64,000 bases of DNA from Actinotalea caeni. Its GTDB lineage: Bacteria; Actinomycetota; Actinomycetes; Actinomycetales; Beutenbergiaceae. Location: positions 124,001 to 188,000 of the forward strand of contig NZ_WNXX01000001.1 of the NCBI RefSeq assembly GCF_009733795.1, written 5' to 3'. The notes under the pieces are model-generated. The model was not told the DNA's origin. It made no database searches and saw only the letters and a program-made list of their open reading frames with translations. Below are positions 27,628 through 35,860 of the stretch, piece by piece. The number at the start of each line of letters is the position of its first letter. Positions within the stretch are counted from its first letter, which is position 1. The position numbers were made by a program, and so were the translations under genes.

Positions 27628-28396
27628 CGACCACGTCGACGACGGCGCCGCCAGCGATCGCGTCGAGGTCGGCGACACCGACGCCCGCGAGCGTCGTCAG
27701 GCGGCTGCGGCCGGGCGCTGCCGGCAGCGGCACGTGCGCCTCGACGGCGAGCACCCGGGCGCCGGAGGCCTCGGCGGAGGCGAGCCCGGGGAGCGAGTCC
27801 TCGATCGCCACCGCGCGGGCGATGTCGACGCCGAGCTCGTCGGCCGCGGTCAGGTACGGCTCCGGGTGGGGCTTGCCGCGCGCGACCCGGTCGCCGGTGA
27901 CGACCGCGCCGAAGGCGCCCTCCGGCAGCTGCTCGAGCACGACGTCGACCATCCGCTGCCAGGACATCGTCACCAGCGCGCACGGCACACCGGCCTCGCC
28001 GAGCGCCAGCAGCAGCTCACGGGCGCCGGGCCGCCACGGCACGCCGTCGCGCGCCATCCGGTCGAGGACGCCGTCGATGAGGGTGTCGACGATGACCTGC
28101 GGCTCGAGGTCGAGCGCGAACCACTCCCGCAGCAGGTTCGCGCTGCGCATCAGCGCGCTGCCGATCATGTGCGGCAGGATCTCCGGGTTCCACGTGGCGC
28201 CCGCGGCCTCGACGAGATCGCGCTCCGCCGCGAGCCAGTAGGGCTCGGAGTCGACGAGGGTGCCGTCCATGTCCCACAGCACGGCCGTGAGCGTGTGGGC
28301 TGCTGCAGGCTTCTCACCTGCGGAAACGCTGTGATCGGAGAGGTTCAACGAGACTCCAGGTCTGGCGGACGGCAATGCAGTCGAGGCTAGTCGCAT
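27620..28396 (-). CDS. HAD-superfamily hydrolase (beta-phosphoglucomutase-like)
   Basis: Motif I is VLWDMDGTLVDSEPYW, with the nucleophile Asp and a helical cap domain after it. Motif II lies in CALVTMSW, motif III in GKPHPEPY and motif IV in VAIEDSLPGLASA, all typical of subfamily I sugar-phosphate phosphatases and mutases. The start is uncertain; ATG at 28396 gives about 258 aa, with ~30 residues before the domain and no clear ribosome site. Substrate unknown. Confidence 0.88.
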
Positions 28397-28565
28397 CGGG
28401 CGCCGTCCGGCTCGCACGGCTCAACAGGTGGCGATGTCGCACCTTCGTCGTCAGCCCTGACCGCCCAGAGCAGGTGCCAGCGTCGCCCCCACCACTCCCC
28501 TCCGCACGGGTCTGGATGATTGCTTCGCATCACGGCCTGCCCGCGCTGCCGGCACTCGCCGCTCT

Positions 28566-28598
28566 CGGCAGCGCGCTCGCCGAACCGAGCCGACGTCG
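28566..28598 (+). repeat. 33-nt imperfect direct repeat, copy 1
   Basis: This stretch begins CGGCAGCGC and contains GAACCGAGCCGA. It matches 30562-30594 at about 27-28 of 33 positions in the same orientation. The two copies bracket the LysR-SDR pair. It lies in the 215-nt gap between the HAD start and the LysR stop, in which I see no gene. Confidence 0.35.
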
Positions 28599-28611
28599 GA
28601 GCCGCTGTGTG

Positions 28612-29532
28612 TCACTTCCCCCGGGCCGCGGTGGCGATCGCGCCCGAGACCTGGTGCAGCACGTCGTGCACCAGTGACGCAGCGGGGTCGAGGCGCCCGA
28701 CGTGCGCGAGCAGCATCCCGCGGCCTCGCCACCGCGGGTCCTCCACCGCCACCGCCACCACGCCTGCCGGGAGCGCATCGACGGCCAGGCCGGGCACCGT
28801 CGTGATGCCCAGCCCAGCGGCGACATACCCGAAGCGCGACGACCACTCGGAGAGCTCGGCCCCGATGACCGGGCGGGGCAGCGTCGGCCACGCACCGAAC
28901 TGCGGCTCCCCCCGCACGCCGCGCCCGGCGATCCACACCTCGTCCTCCAGCTCCGCGACCTCGACCCGCCCGGCGCGGGCGAACCGGTGCCCCGCCGCGA
29001 CGGCGACCATCAGCGGGGCGGACGGCAGTTCCTCGGTCTCGACGCCGGTCAGGTCCCAGTCGGGCAGGCCCTCACCCGCCGCGACGACGGCGAGGTCGAG
29101 GCGGCCCGCACGCAGTCGCCGCAGCTGCACCGGCGTGGAGGACTCCACGTAGTCGACCTGCACCGACGGGTGCTCGGCGCGGAGCCGCGCCAACGCGCGC
29201 GGGACCAGGACCATCGCCGTCGTCGGGAAGCCGCCGAGAGCGACGCGTCCGCCGACGGGGGCCGGGACTGCGTCGAGCTCGCGGCGGGCGGCGTCGAGCT
29301 GATCGATCACCGCTGCTGCCCGACCCGCGAGTCGCAGTCCGGCCGCCGTGGGCTCGATGCCGCGCGAACCCCGGCGGAACAGCTGGACGCCGGCGGCCGA
29401 CTCCAGCGCGGCGACCTGCTTCGACACCGCTGACTGCGTGAACCCGAGCCGCTCGGACGCGCCGGTGAACGAGCCGGTCTCGATCACCGCCCGCAGCGTG
29501 CGCAGGAGCTGGGGGTGGACGTCGAGGCTCAT
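28612..29532 (-). CDS. LysR-family transcriptional regulator
   Basis: A 306-aa regulator with the N-terminal winged helix-turn-helix (LLRTLRAVIETGSFTGASER, then FTQSAVSKQVAALE) and a periplasmic-binding-like effector domain. It is divergent from the SDR gene at 29673, separated by 140 nt, the standard arrangement in which a LysR protein controls its neighbour and itself. A GAGGG ribosome site precedes the ATG. The effector is unknown. Confidence 0.93.
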   Translation of the reverse strand: MSLDVHPQLLRTLRAVIETGSFTGASERLGFTQSAVSKQVAALESAAGVQLFRRGSRGIEPTAAGLRLAGRAAAVIDQLDAARRELDAVPAPVGGRVALGGFPTTAMVLVPRALARLRAEHPSVQVDYVESSTPVQLRRLRAGRLDLAVVAAGEGLPDWDLTGVETEELPSAPLMVAVAAGHRFARAGRVEVAELEDEVWIAGRGVRGEPQFGAWPTLPRPVIGAELSEWSSRFGYVAAGLGITTVPGLAVDALPAGVVAVAVEDPRWRGRGMLLAHVGRLDPAASLVHDVLHQVSGAIATAARGK

Positions 29533-29672
29533 CGCTGACCCTCAGGAACACCTGGCGCGGACGGTGGACACCGATCCATCATGCCCGAGCGGAATGTCGG
29601 ATGTGCTGAACAGTCGCTGGTGGCATGTGCGTTCCTCTCGGACGATGGAGCCGATCGAGAGGAGATCGACAC

Positions 29673-30488
29673 ATGAGCAAGGTGTGGTTCATCACCGGGA
29701 CCTCGAGCGGCTTCGGCCGACTCTGGGCCGAGGCGGCCCTCGAGCGTGGCGACCGGGTGGTCGCGACGGCGCGCGACGCGGGTGCGCTGGACGACGTGGT
29801 CGCGCGGTTCGGCGACTCGGTGCTGCCGCTCGCGCTCGACGTCACGGACCGCGAGCGGGTGTTCGAGAGCATCGACCTGGCGGTGCGGCGGTTCGGCCGC
29901 ATCGACGTCGTCGTGAACAATGCCGGCTACGGGCACTTCGGCATGGTCGAGGAGCTGACCGAGCGGGAGCTGCGCGACCAGCTGGAGACGAACTTCTTCG
30001 GCACCGTGTGGGTGACGCAGGCGGTGCTGCCGGTGCTGCGCGGTCAGGGTGGCGGCCACCTGCTGCAGGTCACCAGCGAGGGCGGCGTACGTGCCTATCC
30101 CGGTATCGGCGCCTACCACGCGTCGAAGTGGGCCGTGGAGGCCATCAGCGACTCGCTCGCGCAGGAGGTCGCCGGGTTCGGCATCCATGTCACGTGCGTG
30201 GAGCCCGGACCGTACGCCACCGACTGGCTCCCCCGCGGTGCGCGGCGCAGTGCGGAGCTGCCGGCCTACGCGGCCACCCGCGCGGTCGACGCCCCCGAGC
30301 TCGTGGTCGGCGACCCCGTCGCCACCACGCCCGCGATCCTCGCGGTCGTCGACGCCGAGCAGCCGCCGCGCCGCATCATCCTGGGACGGGTGCTCCCGGA
30401 GATCGAGGAGATCTACGCCGAGCGGCTGCGCGGCTGGAGGGAGTGGCAGCCCGTGTCGCTCGCCGCCTTCGGCACCTCGGCAGCCTGA
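29673..30488 (+). CDS. short-chain dehydrogenase/reductase
   Basis: Classical SDR of 271 aa. The cofactor motif is TGTSSGFG, the NNAG motif is present (VVVNNAGYG), and the active site is YHASK with the upstream Ser in VTSEGG. An arginine after the second strand (ATARD) suggests NADPH. The ATG at 29673 is preferred over an upstream one because GAGAGGAGA precedes it. Probably regulated by the divergent LysR protein; substrate unknown. Confidence 0.92.
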   Translation: MSKVWFITGTSSGFGRLWAEAALERGDRVVATARDAGALDDVVARFGDSVLPLALDVTDRERVFESIDLAVRRFGRIDVVVNNAGYGHFGMVEELTERELRDQLETNFFGTVWVTQAVLPVLRGQGGGHLLQVTSEGGVRAYPGIGAYHASKWAVEAISDSLAQEVAGFGIHVTCVEPGPYATDWLPRGARRSAELPAYAATRAVDAPELVVGDPVATTPAILAVVDAEQPPRRIILGRVLPEIEEIYAERLRGWREWQPVSLAAFGTSAA

Positions 30489-30804
30489 CGTCCCTGACGC
30501 ACAGCGATCCGGCGGGATCCCTCGACCGGGGTCCGCTGGCTCTCGTGACAACCGCCAGGACCGGCAGCGCAGTCACTGAACCGAGCCGAGGTCGTCACCG
30601 CCTCGAGCGACGGCGGCGCGTGAGCGGGAGGCGCTCGCGATCGTGCTGCCGTGGTCGCGGCGCTGCTGGGCCCCGGGGTCACGGGCTCGACGTCGACACC
30701 TGGCTGAGCGTCGGCGTGCTGGCGAACCCTGGCGTCCTGTCCGTCGCGCAGCTGGGCTGGCCGGTCGGCCTGGTCCGAGCCGCGCGTCCCACGACGACCG
30801 CCGG
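30489..30804. other. 316-nt intergenic stretch without a recognisable gene
   Basis: Between the SDR stop and the metallohydrolase stop I found no reading frame with family resemblance on either strand. It contains the second copy of the imperfect repeat (30562-30594). The base composition is like the surroundings. Confidence 0.5.
30562..30594 (+). repeat. 33-nt imperfect direct repeat, copy 2
   Basis: Partner of 28566-28598. Both share CGGCAGCGC at the left and GAACCGAGCCGA in the centre, with scattered differences between. Confidence 0.35.
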
Positions 30805-32187
30805 TCAGTCCACCAGCACCCGCTCCTCGAGCCGTGGCACCACGGCGACGCACCCGATCTCGCCGCGGATGCGCTCGGCCAGCGACTCGGCGGCGCCAGG
30901 CTCCCCGTGCACGACGTAGACGGTCTCCGGCGGCTCGGGCATCTGGCGCAGCCACGCCACGAGCTCGCTCGCGTCGGCGTGGACGGAGAACTCCTCGTCC
31001 TCGACGACCTCGGCCCGGACCGGGACGTACCTGCCCATCATCTTCAGCTCGCGCGCGCCGTCGAGGAGCGCCCGTCCCCGCGTGCCCACCGCCTGGTAGC
31101 CGGTGAGGACCACGCAGTGGCGGCGGTCGGGCAGCAGGTGCCGCAGGTGGTGGACCACGCGCCCGCCCGACGCCATCCCCGAGGCCGAGACGATGATGCA
31201 GGGGCGCTCCGGGGAGTTGAGCGCCATCGACTCCTCCGGCGTCCTCGCGGCGTGCAGCGACGGCAGGTCCACCCGCAGCGGGGTGTCCGCACGCATCTCG
31301 CCGGCCGCGGCCGGTCCGCGGTAGACGTCGAGCGCAGCGAGCGCCATCGGGCTGTCCACGAAGACGGGCACGACCGGGATCTCACCCGCCCGCATCATCG
31401 TGGAGAGCGCGTGCAGCACCAGCTCGGTGCGGTCGACCGCGAACGCCGGCACCAGCACGGAGCCGCCGCGGTCGACGGTGCGCCGGACGGCGTCGGCGAA
31501 GGCCGCGTGCGGACGGGAGGTCACGGGGTGCTCGCGGTCGCCGTAGGTGGACTCGATCACGACCGTACGCGCGGCGGGCGGTGCAGGGCGCGGACGCAGC
31601 ACCGGGTGGTGCGGGCGGCCGAGGTCGCCGGAGAACAGGACGCGGCTCGTGCCGGCGGTCACGAGCACGCTCGCCGACCCCAGGACGTGACCGGCCCGCA
31701 CCAGCCTGATCGCGACGTCGTCCCCGAGGTCGACATCGGCGTCGAAGCCGACGGGCATGAACCGCTCGACGGCTCGCTCGGCGTCGGCCACGGTGTACAG
31801 CGGCAGCGGCGGGTCGTGGCGCGACCACCCCGCGGTCCGGGCGACCTCGGCGTCGCGCTCGTGCAGGTGGCCGCTGTCGCGCAGCACGATGCCGGCGAGC
31901 GCAGCGGTGCCCGCGCTCAGCCGCACCGGGCCGTCGAAGCCGTCCCGCACCAGCACCGGCAGGTACCCGCAGTGGTCGAGGTGGCAGTGGCTGAGGACGA
32001 CGTCGTCGATCGTCTCCGGCGGCACCGGGAACGGAGCCCAGTTGCGTCGTCGCCACGCCCTCCCGCCCTGGTAGAGGCCGCAGTCGACCAGCAGCCGCCG
32101 GCTCGCCCTCTCGACGAGGAACCGGCTCCCGGTCACGGTGCCGGCGGCACCCAGGAAGGTGAGTGCGACCGGTATCTGCTCGCCCAT
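30805..32187 (-). CDS. MBL-fold beta-CASP metallohydrolase (RNA-processing type)
   Basis: A 460-aa protein starting MGEQIPVALTFLGAAGTVTGS with GAAGGAGA in front of the ATG. The metal site is SHCHLDHCG, with further ligands in GHVLGSAS and FSGDLGRP. The beta-CASP part has ESTYGDR, PAFAVDRTE and, near the end, SVHADASEL. The family cuts RNA (CPSF-73/YSH1 relatives). It diverges from the metal ATPase and shares upstream boxes with the flavodoxin gene, suggesting a stress regulon role, which is inference. Confidence 0.92.
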   Translation of the reverse strand: MGEQIPVALTFLGAAGTVTGSRFLVERASRRLLVDCGLYQGGRAWRRRNWAPFPVPPETIDDVVLSHCHLDHCGYLPVLVRDGFDGPVRLSAGTAALAGIVLRDSGHLHERDAEVARTAGWSRHDPPLPLYTVADAERAVERFMPVGFDADVDLGDDVAIRLVRAGHVLGSASVLVTAGTSRVLFSGDLGRPHHPVLRPRPAPPAARTVVIESTYGDREHPVTSRPHAAFADAVRRTVDRGGSVLVPAFAVDRTELVLHALSTMMRAGEIPVVPVFVDSPMALAALDVYRGPAAAGEMRADTPLRVDLPSLHAARTPEESMALNSPERPCIIVSASGMASGGRVVHHLRHLLPDRRHCVVLTGYQAVGTRGRALLDGARELKMMGRYVPVRAEVVEDEEFSVHADASELVAWLRQMPEPPETVYVVHGEPGAAESLAERIRGEIGCVAVVPRLEERVLVD

Positions 32188-32225
32188 CGTCGTCTCCTTC
32201 GGCTGCCGTCGGAGCGGACCTCCCC

Positions 32226-32287
32226 CACGAGTCTGCGCCGTGCGCGGGGCGCTCGACAGGCCCGAAGGACCTAGGACCACCGGCCCT
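32226..32287. promoter_or_regulatory. two abutting DosR-like palindromes and a conserved promoter block
   Basis: AGGCCCGAAGGACCT (32258-32272) and AGGACCACCGGCCCT (32273-32287) both fit AGGNCC-N3-GGNCCT and touch each other. They lie in the divergent region between the metallohydrolase (start 32187) and the ATPase (start 32322). CACGAGTCTGCGC (32226-32238) recurs, with one change, upstream of the flavodoxin gene at the same distances. The half-site pattern resembles DevR/DosR-type response-regulator sites; the regulator itself is not in the window. Confidence 0.55.
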
Positions 32288-32321
32288 GGTCGGGCTGCCG
32301 CGCTCACGACATGCTTGGTCG

Positions 32322-34247
32322 GTGGAGCTCCTCAGACGCACACGCGCCTACCCCGCGGTCCTCGTGACGCTGGCGGTCGGGACCGTCGCGGGTGTGCTGG
32401 AGCTCGCGGGTCATGCGGCACCCGCGCGGGTGCTGGTGTCGGCCTTCGCCGCCCTGGTCATGGTGCGGCAGGCCCGGCACATGGTGCAGACGCTGCGGAA
32501 GGGGTCCTACGGCGTCGACGTCCTCGCAGCCACCGCCATCGCGGCCACCGTCCTCGTCGGCGAGCACTGGGCGGCGCTCGTGGTGTGCCTGATGCTCGCC
32601 GGCGGCGAGGCCCTCGAGGACTACGCGACGAACCGTGCGGCCCGGGAGCTGGGCGCCCTGCTCGAGCGCGCGCCGCGTCTGGCCCACCTCGCACGGCCCG
32701 ACGGCAGTGTCGTCGACGTCCCGGTCGACGAGATCCGCGCCGGGGACCGGTTCTGGGTCAAGCCCGGCGAGGTCGTGCCCGTCGACGGCGTCCTGCTCAC
32801 CGACGACGCGGCGTTCGACGAGGCCTCCCTCACCGGTGAGCCGCTGCCCGTCGAGCGCCGTCGCGGCGACGCCGTGATGTCGGGATCGATCGACACCACG
32901 GTTCCCGCGCTCGTCCGCGCGACGACGACGGCCGCCGGGTCGCAGTACCAGGCGATCATCGCGCTGGTCGCGCAGGCGCGGACCTCGAAGGCGCCGTTCG
33001 TCCGGCTCGCCGACAGGGTCGCGCTGCCGTTCAGCGTGCTCGCGTACACGATCGGCGCCACGGCCTGGGCTCTCACCGGCGACCCCGTCCGGTTCGCCGA
33101 GGTGCTCGTCGTCGCGACCCCCTGCCCGCTCATCATCGCCGCCCCCGTCGCGTTCATGGCGGGCACGTCGCGCGCCGCGCGGTCGGGCATCATCTGCAAG
33201 TCGGCGTCGATCCTGGAGCGTCTCGCCCACGTCCGCACGGTCGCCCTCGACAAGACCGGCACGTTGACGCGCGGCCGACCGGAGGTCGTCGAGGTCCGCG
33301 CCACGGACCCGTTCGAGCCGAGCGAGGTCCTCCGGCTCGCCGCCGCGGTGGAGCGGTACTCCACCCACCCGCTCGCTGCGGCGATCGTCGCGGCCGCCGA
33401 GGGGTCGCCGGTCCCCGCCGCGCACGACGTCGAGGAGCGCACGGCGCACGGCGTCACAGCGACGGTGGACGGGCGTCGCGTCGTGGTGGGCAAGCGCAGC
33501 TTCGTGTCGGACGCCGTGGGCGGGGCGGAGCTGGCGCACCCGTCCCCCGGACGCACCGGTGTGCACGTCGCCGTCGACGGCCGCGACGCCGGGGTCATCG
33601 GTCTCGCGGACCCCGTGCGCGGCGAGGCCGCGGCGACCGTGGCCGCGCTGCGTGCGACCGGGGTGCGCTCCGTCCTCGTCGTCACCGGCGACACCGGCGA
33701 CACGGCACGGCACGTCGCCGCCGAGGTCGGCATCGACGACGTCCGCGCCGAGCTGCTGCCGCGGGACAAGGTCGACATCGTCGGGTCGGTGCCCGACCGC
33801 CCGGTCATGATGATCGGGGACGGGATCAACGACGCCCCGGTCCTGGCCGTCGCCGACATCGGTGTGGCGATGGGCGCCAAGGGGTCGACGGCGGCCAGCG
33901 AGTCGGCCGACGTCGTCGTGATGCTCGACGACCTCTCGCGGACCGTGCAGGCGGTCCGGATCGGGCGACGCACGATGCGGGTGGCGTGGCAGGCCATCGT
34001 CATCGGCGTCGGGCTGTCGGTCGTGCTGATGCTGGTCGCCGCCGCCGGCGCGCTCCCGGCGATCGTCGGCGCGTGGCTGCAGGAGGCGGTCGACCTCACG
34101 TGCACGCTGTGGGCGCTGCTGGCAGCCCGGCCGGGCGCCGCGGAGCGTGGGGCGCCCACCGCCGGCGAGGGTCCCGGCGCCGCCGCCAGCGCAGCGTCGG
34201 CCGTCCTCCCGGCCCGTGTCGTTCACGACCGGACGGACGGCCCCTGA
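32322..34247 (+). CDS. heavy-metal-translocating P-type ATPase
   Basis: A 641-aa P1B-type metal pump from the GTG at 32322 (MELLRRTRAYPAVL). It has the actuator TGEP (171-174), the phosphorylation site DKTGTLT (Asp310) and the hinge GDGINDAP. The membrane metal motif is TPC (266-268, in VVATPCPLIIAAPVAF), not the CPC of copper pumps. There is no N-terminal metal-binding domain, and the protein is short for the family. The metal cannot be told from this; Zn, Co, Mn or Ni are all open. No ribosome site is clear. Confidence 0.9.
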   Translation: MELLRRTRAYPAVLVTLAVGTVAGVLELAGHAAPARVLVSAFAALVMVRQARHMVQTLRKGSYGVDVLAATAIAATVLVGEHWAALVVCLMLAGGEALEDYATNRAARELGALLERAPRLAHLARPDGSVVDVPVDEIRAGDRFWVKPGEVVPVDGVLLTDDAAFDEASLTGEPLPVERRRGDAVMSGSIDTTVPALVRATTTAAGSQYQAIIALVAQARTSKAPFVRLADRVALPFSVLAYTIGATAWALTGDPVRFAEVLVVATPCPLIIAAPVAFMAGTSRAARSGIICKSASILERLAHVRTVALDKTGTLTRGRPEVVEVRATDPFEPSEVLRLAAAVERYSTHPLAAAIVAAAEGSPVPAAHDVEERTAHGVTATVDGRRVVVGKRSFVSDAVGGAELAHPSPGRTGVHVAVDGRDAGVIGLADPVRGEAAATVAALRATGVRSVLVVTGDTGDTARHVAAEVGIDDVRAELLPRDKVDIVGSVPDRPVMMIGDGINDAPVLAVADIGVAMGAKGSTAASESADVVVMLDDLSRTVQAVRIGRRTMRVAWQAIVIGVGLSVVLMLVAAAGALPAIVGAWLQEAVDLTCTLWALLAARPGAAERGAPTAGEGPGAAASAASAVLPARVVHDRTDGP

Positions 34248-34250
34248 CGC

Positions 34251-34772
34251 TCAAGGCGTCGCGGGGGCCGCCGCTGCGCGCACGAGGGCGGCACCCCAGG
34301 AGCGCGCGCGTGCCAGCTCGCCCTTCTGCAGGGGCCCGTCGATGTCCACGACCACGAACCCCTCGGGTTCGACGGCGAGCGCGAAGCCGTGGGCGCGCAG
34401 CGCCCTGGCGACGCCTCGGGCGGCACCGCCGGCCATCGCGAACGGCAGCCGGGTGTCGAACGCCGCCGCGCGCTGCCCCGCCCCGGACGCCGGCACGCCG
34501 TGCAGCCACTCGCGGACGCCGTCGCCGACGTCACCGTGCGTGCCCACCGTCTGCGGGTGCGCCCAGCCGCGTGTCCGCGGGCGGCTCATGCCCTCCGCGT
34601 GCGTCGGTGCCCCGACGACCAGGAGGTCGGCGCCGGCCACCAGGTCGGGCGAGGCGGCGTCGACGGTGACGACGCTCACCGCCGCACCGGCGCTGCGCGC
34701 CCCCTCCGCGACCTCGAGGGCGACAGCCCGCGTCTGCCCGAAATGCGTCTCGTACACGACGACGACGTCCAT
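34251..34772 (-). CDS. flavodoxin-like protein
   Basis: A 173-aa protein starting MDVVVVYETHFGQTRAVALEV, with the FMN-phosphate loop YETHFGQTRA and the second loop VVGAPTHAEG. GGAGGC precedes the ATG. It ends 3 nt from the convergent ATPase stop. It shares a promoter block with the metallohydrolase gene, so it is likely co-regulated with it. It could be an electron carrier or a flavodoxin-domain regulator; the partner is not visible. Confidence 0.85.
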   Translation of the reverse strand: MDVVVVYETHFGQTRAVALEVAEGARSAGAAVSVVTVDAASPDLVAGADLLVVGAPTHAEGMSRPRTRGWAHPQTVGTHGDVGDGVREWLHGVPASGAGQRAAAFDTRLPFAMAGGAARGVARALRAHGFALAVEPEGFVVVDIDGPLQKGELARARSWGAALVRAAAAPATP

Positions 34773-34812
34773 GGCGCTCTGCCTCCAGTCGGCCACGCGG
34801 CGGTGGTCAGGC

Positions 34813-34859
34813 CACCAGTCTGCGCGGCTCCTCGGCGGCGCGGCAGGGTCCTTGGTCCC
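34813..34859 (-). promoter_or_regulatory. flavodoxin promoter block matching the metallohydrolase promoter
   Basis: GGGTCCTTGGTCCC (34846-34859) is a palindromic relative of the boxes at 32258-32287, with a 2-nt centre instead of 3. CACCAGTCTGCGC (34813-34825) follows at 20 nt and sits 40 nt before the flavodoxin start. The metallohydrolase has the same order with 19 and 38 nt. The 13-nt block may include the -10 region. Confidence 0.5.
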
Positions 34860-34966
34860 CGTCGTGCCGCCGGGCAGGTCCGGCGCCGCCGACGACGGCG
34901 TCGCGACCCTCCGCCGAGGGCGAACCTCGCAGGGGGTGCCGGGCGCCGCGCGATTAGGCTGGCGTC

Positions 34967-35833
34967 GTGAGCACTCCCAGGCACGCAGCGGACCGGCCCG
35001 AGGTCCCCCCGGCGATCATGATCGCCGCGTTCGAGGGCTGGAACGACGCGGGCTCGGCGGCCTCGGCGGCGGTCGCGACCCTCGCGGAGGCGTGGCGCGC
35101 GCGCGAGGTGCGCACGCTCGACCCCGAGCCGTACCACGACTTCCAGGTCAACCGCCCGATGGTCAGCCGCGACGCGGACGGCACCCGCTCGATCCAGTGG
35201 CCGGTGACCACGGTCTCGATCGCGCTCAGCCCGGGCCTGGGCCGCAGCGTCGTGCTCGTACAGGGCACCGAGCCGTCGATGCGCTGGCGCACCTACTGCA
35301 ACGAGCTCCTCGACGCCGCCGAGGAGCTGCGGGTCGGCACCGTCGTCACGGTCGGGGCGTTGCTCGCCGACGCGCCCCACACCCGACCGATCCCGGTGCA
35401 GACCTCCTCCGACGACCCGCAGGTGCAGGCGCTGCTGGGCGTCGAGGCCAGCGAGTACGAGGGCCCGACCGGCATCGTCGGCGTGCTCGGTCACATGGCG
35501 GCCGAGCGCGGCATGCACACGCTCTCGATCTGGGCCGCCGTGCCGCACTACGTGTCGCAGCCGCCCTCCCCCAAGGCGACGCTCGCACTGCTGTCCGCGC
35601 TCGAGGAGGTCCTCGCGGAGCCGATCCCCACCGGCGAGCTGAGCGAGGACGCAGCCGCCTGGCAGCGGGGCGTCGACGAGCTGGCCGCCGAGGACCCCGA
35701 GGTCGCCGAGTACGTGCGGCAGCTCGAGGAGGCCAAGGACACCGTCGACCTGCCCGAGGCCAGCGGCGAGGCGATCGCCCGCGAGTTCGAGCGCTACCTG
35801 CGCCGCCGCGGCGGCGGGGGCGACGCGGGCTGA
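34967..35833 (+). CDS. PAC2 family protein
   Basis: A 288-aa PAC2 (proteasome-assembly-chaperone-2-like) protein. Conserved features are AAFEGWNDAGSAASAAV near the start, GALLADAPHTRP in the middle and WAAVPHYV. Actinobacterial members are common but uncharacterised. The GTG start has TAGGCT 6 nt upstream, so the transcript is probably leaderless. The name does not imply a proven link to the proteasome genes 12 kb away. Confidence 0.88.
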   Translation: MSTPRHAADRPEVPPAIMIAAFEGWNDAGSAASAAVATLAEAWRAREVRTLDPEPYHDFQVNRPMVSRDADGTRSIQWPVTTVSIALSPGLGRSVVLVQGTEPSMRWRTYCNELLDAAEELRVGTVVTVGALLADAPHTRPIPVQTSSDDPQVQALLGVEASEYEGPTGIVGVLGHMAAERGMHTLSIWAAVPHYVSQPPSPKATLALLSALEEVLAEPIPTGELSEDAAAWQRGVDELAAEDPEVAEYVRQLEEAKDTVDLPEASGEAIAREFERYLRRRGGGGDAG

Positions 35834-35837
35834 CCGA

Positions 35838-35859
35838 CCGGCCGGACGGCGTCGGCCGG
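35838..35859. terminator. bidirectional hairpin between PAC2 and mshC
   Basis: CCGGCCGGAC-GGC-GTCGGCCGG forms a 9-bp stem with one bulge and a 3-nt loop between two convergent stops. There is no T-tract on either side. Confidence 0.45.
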
Positions 35860-35860
35860 C

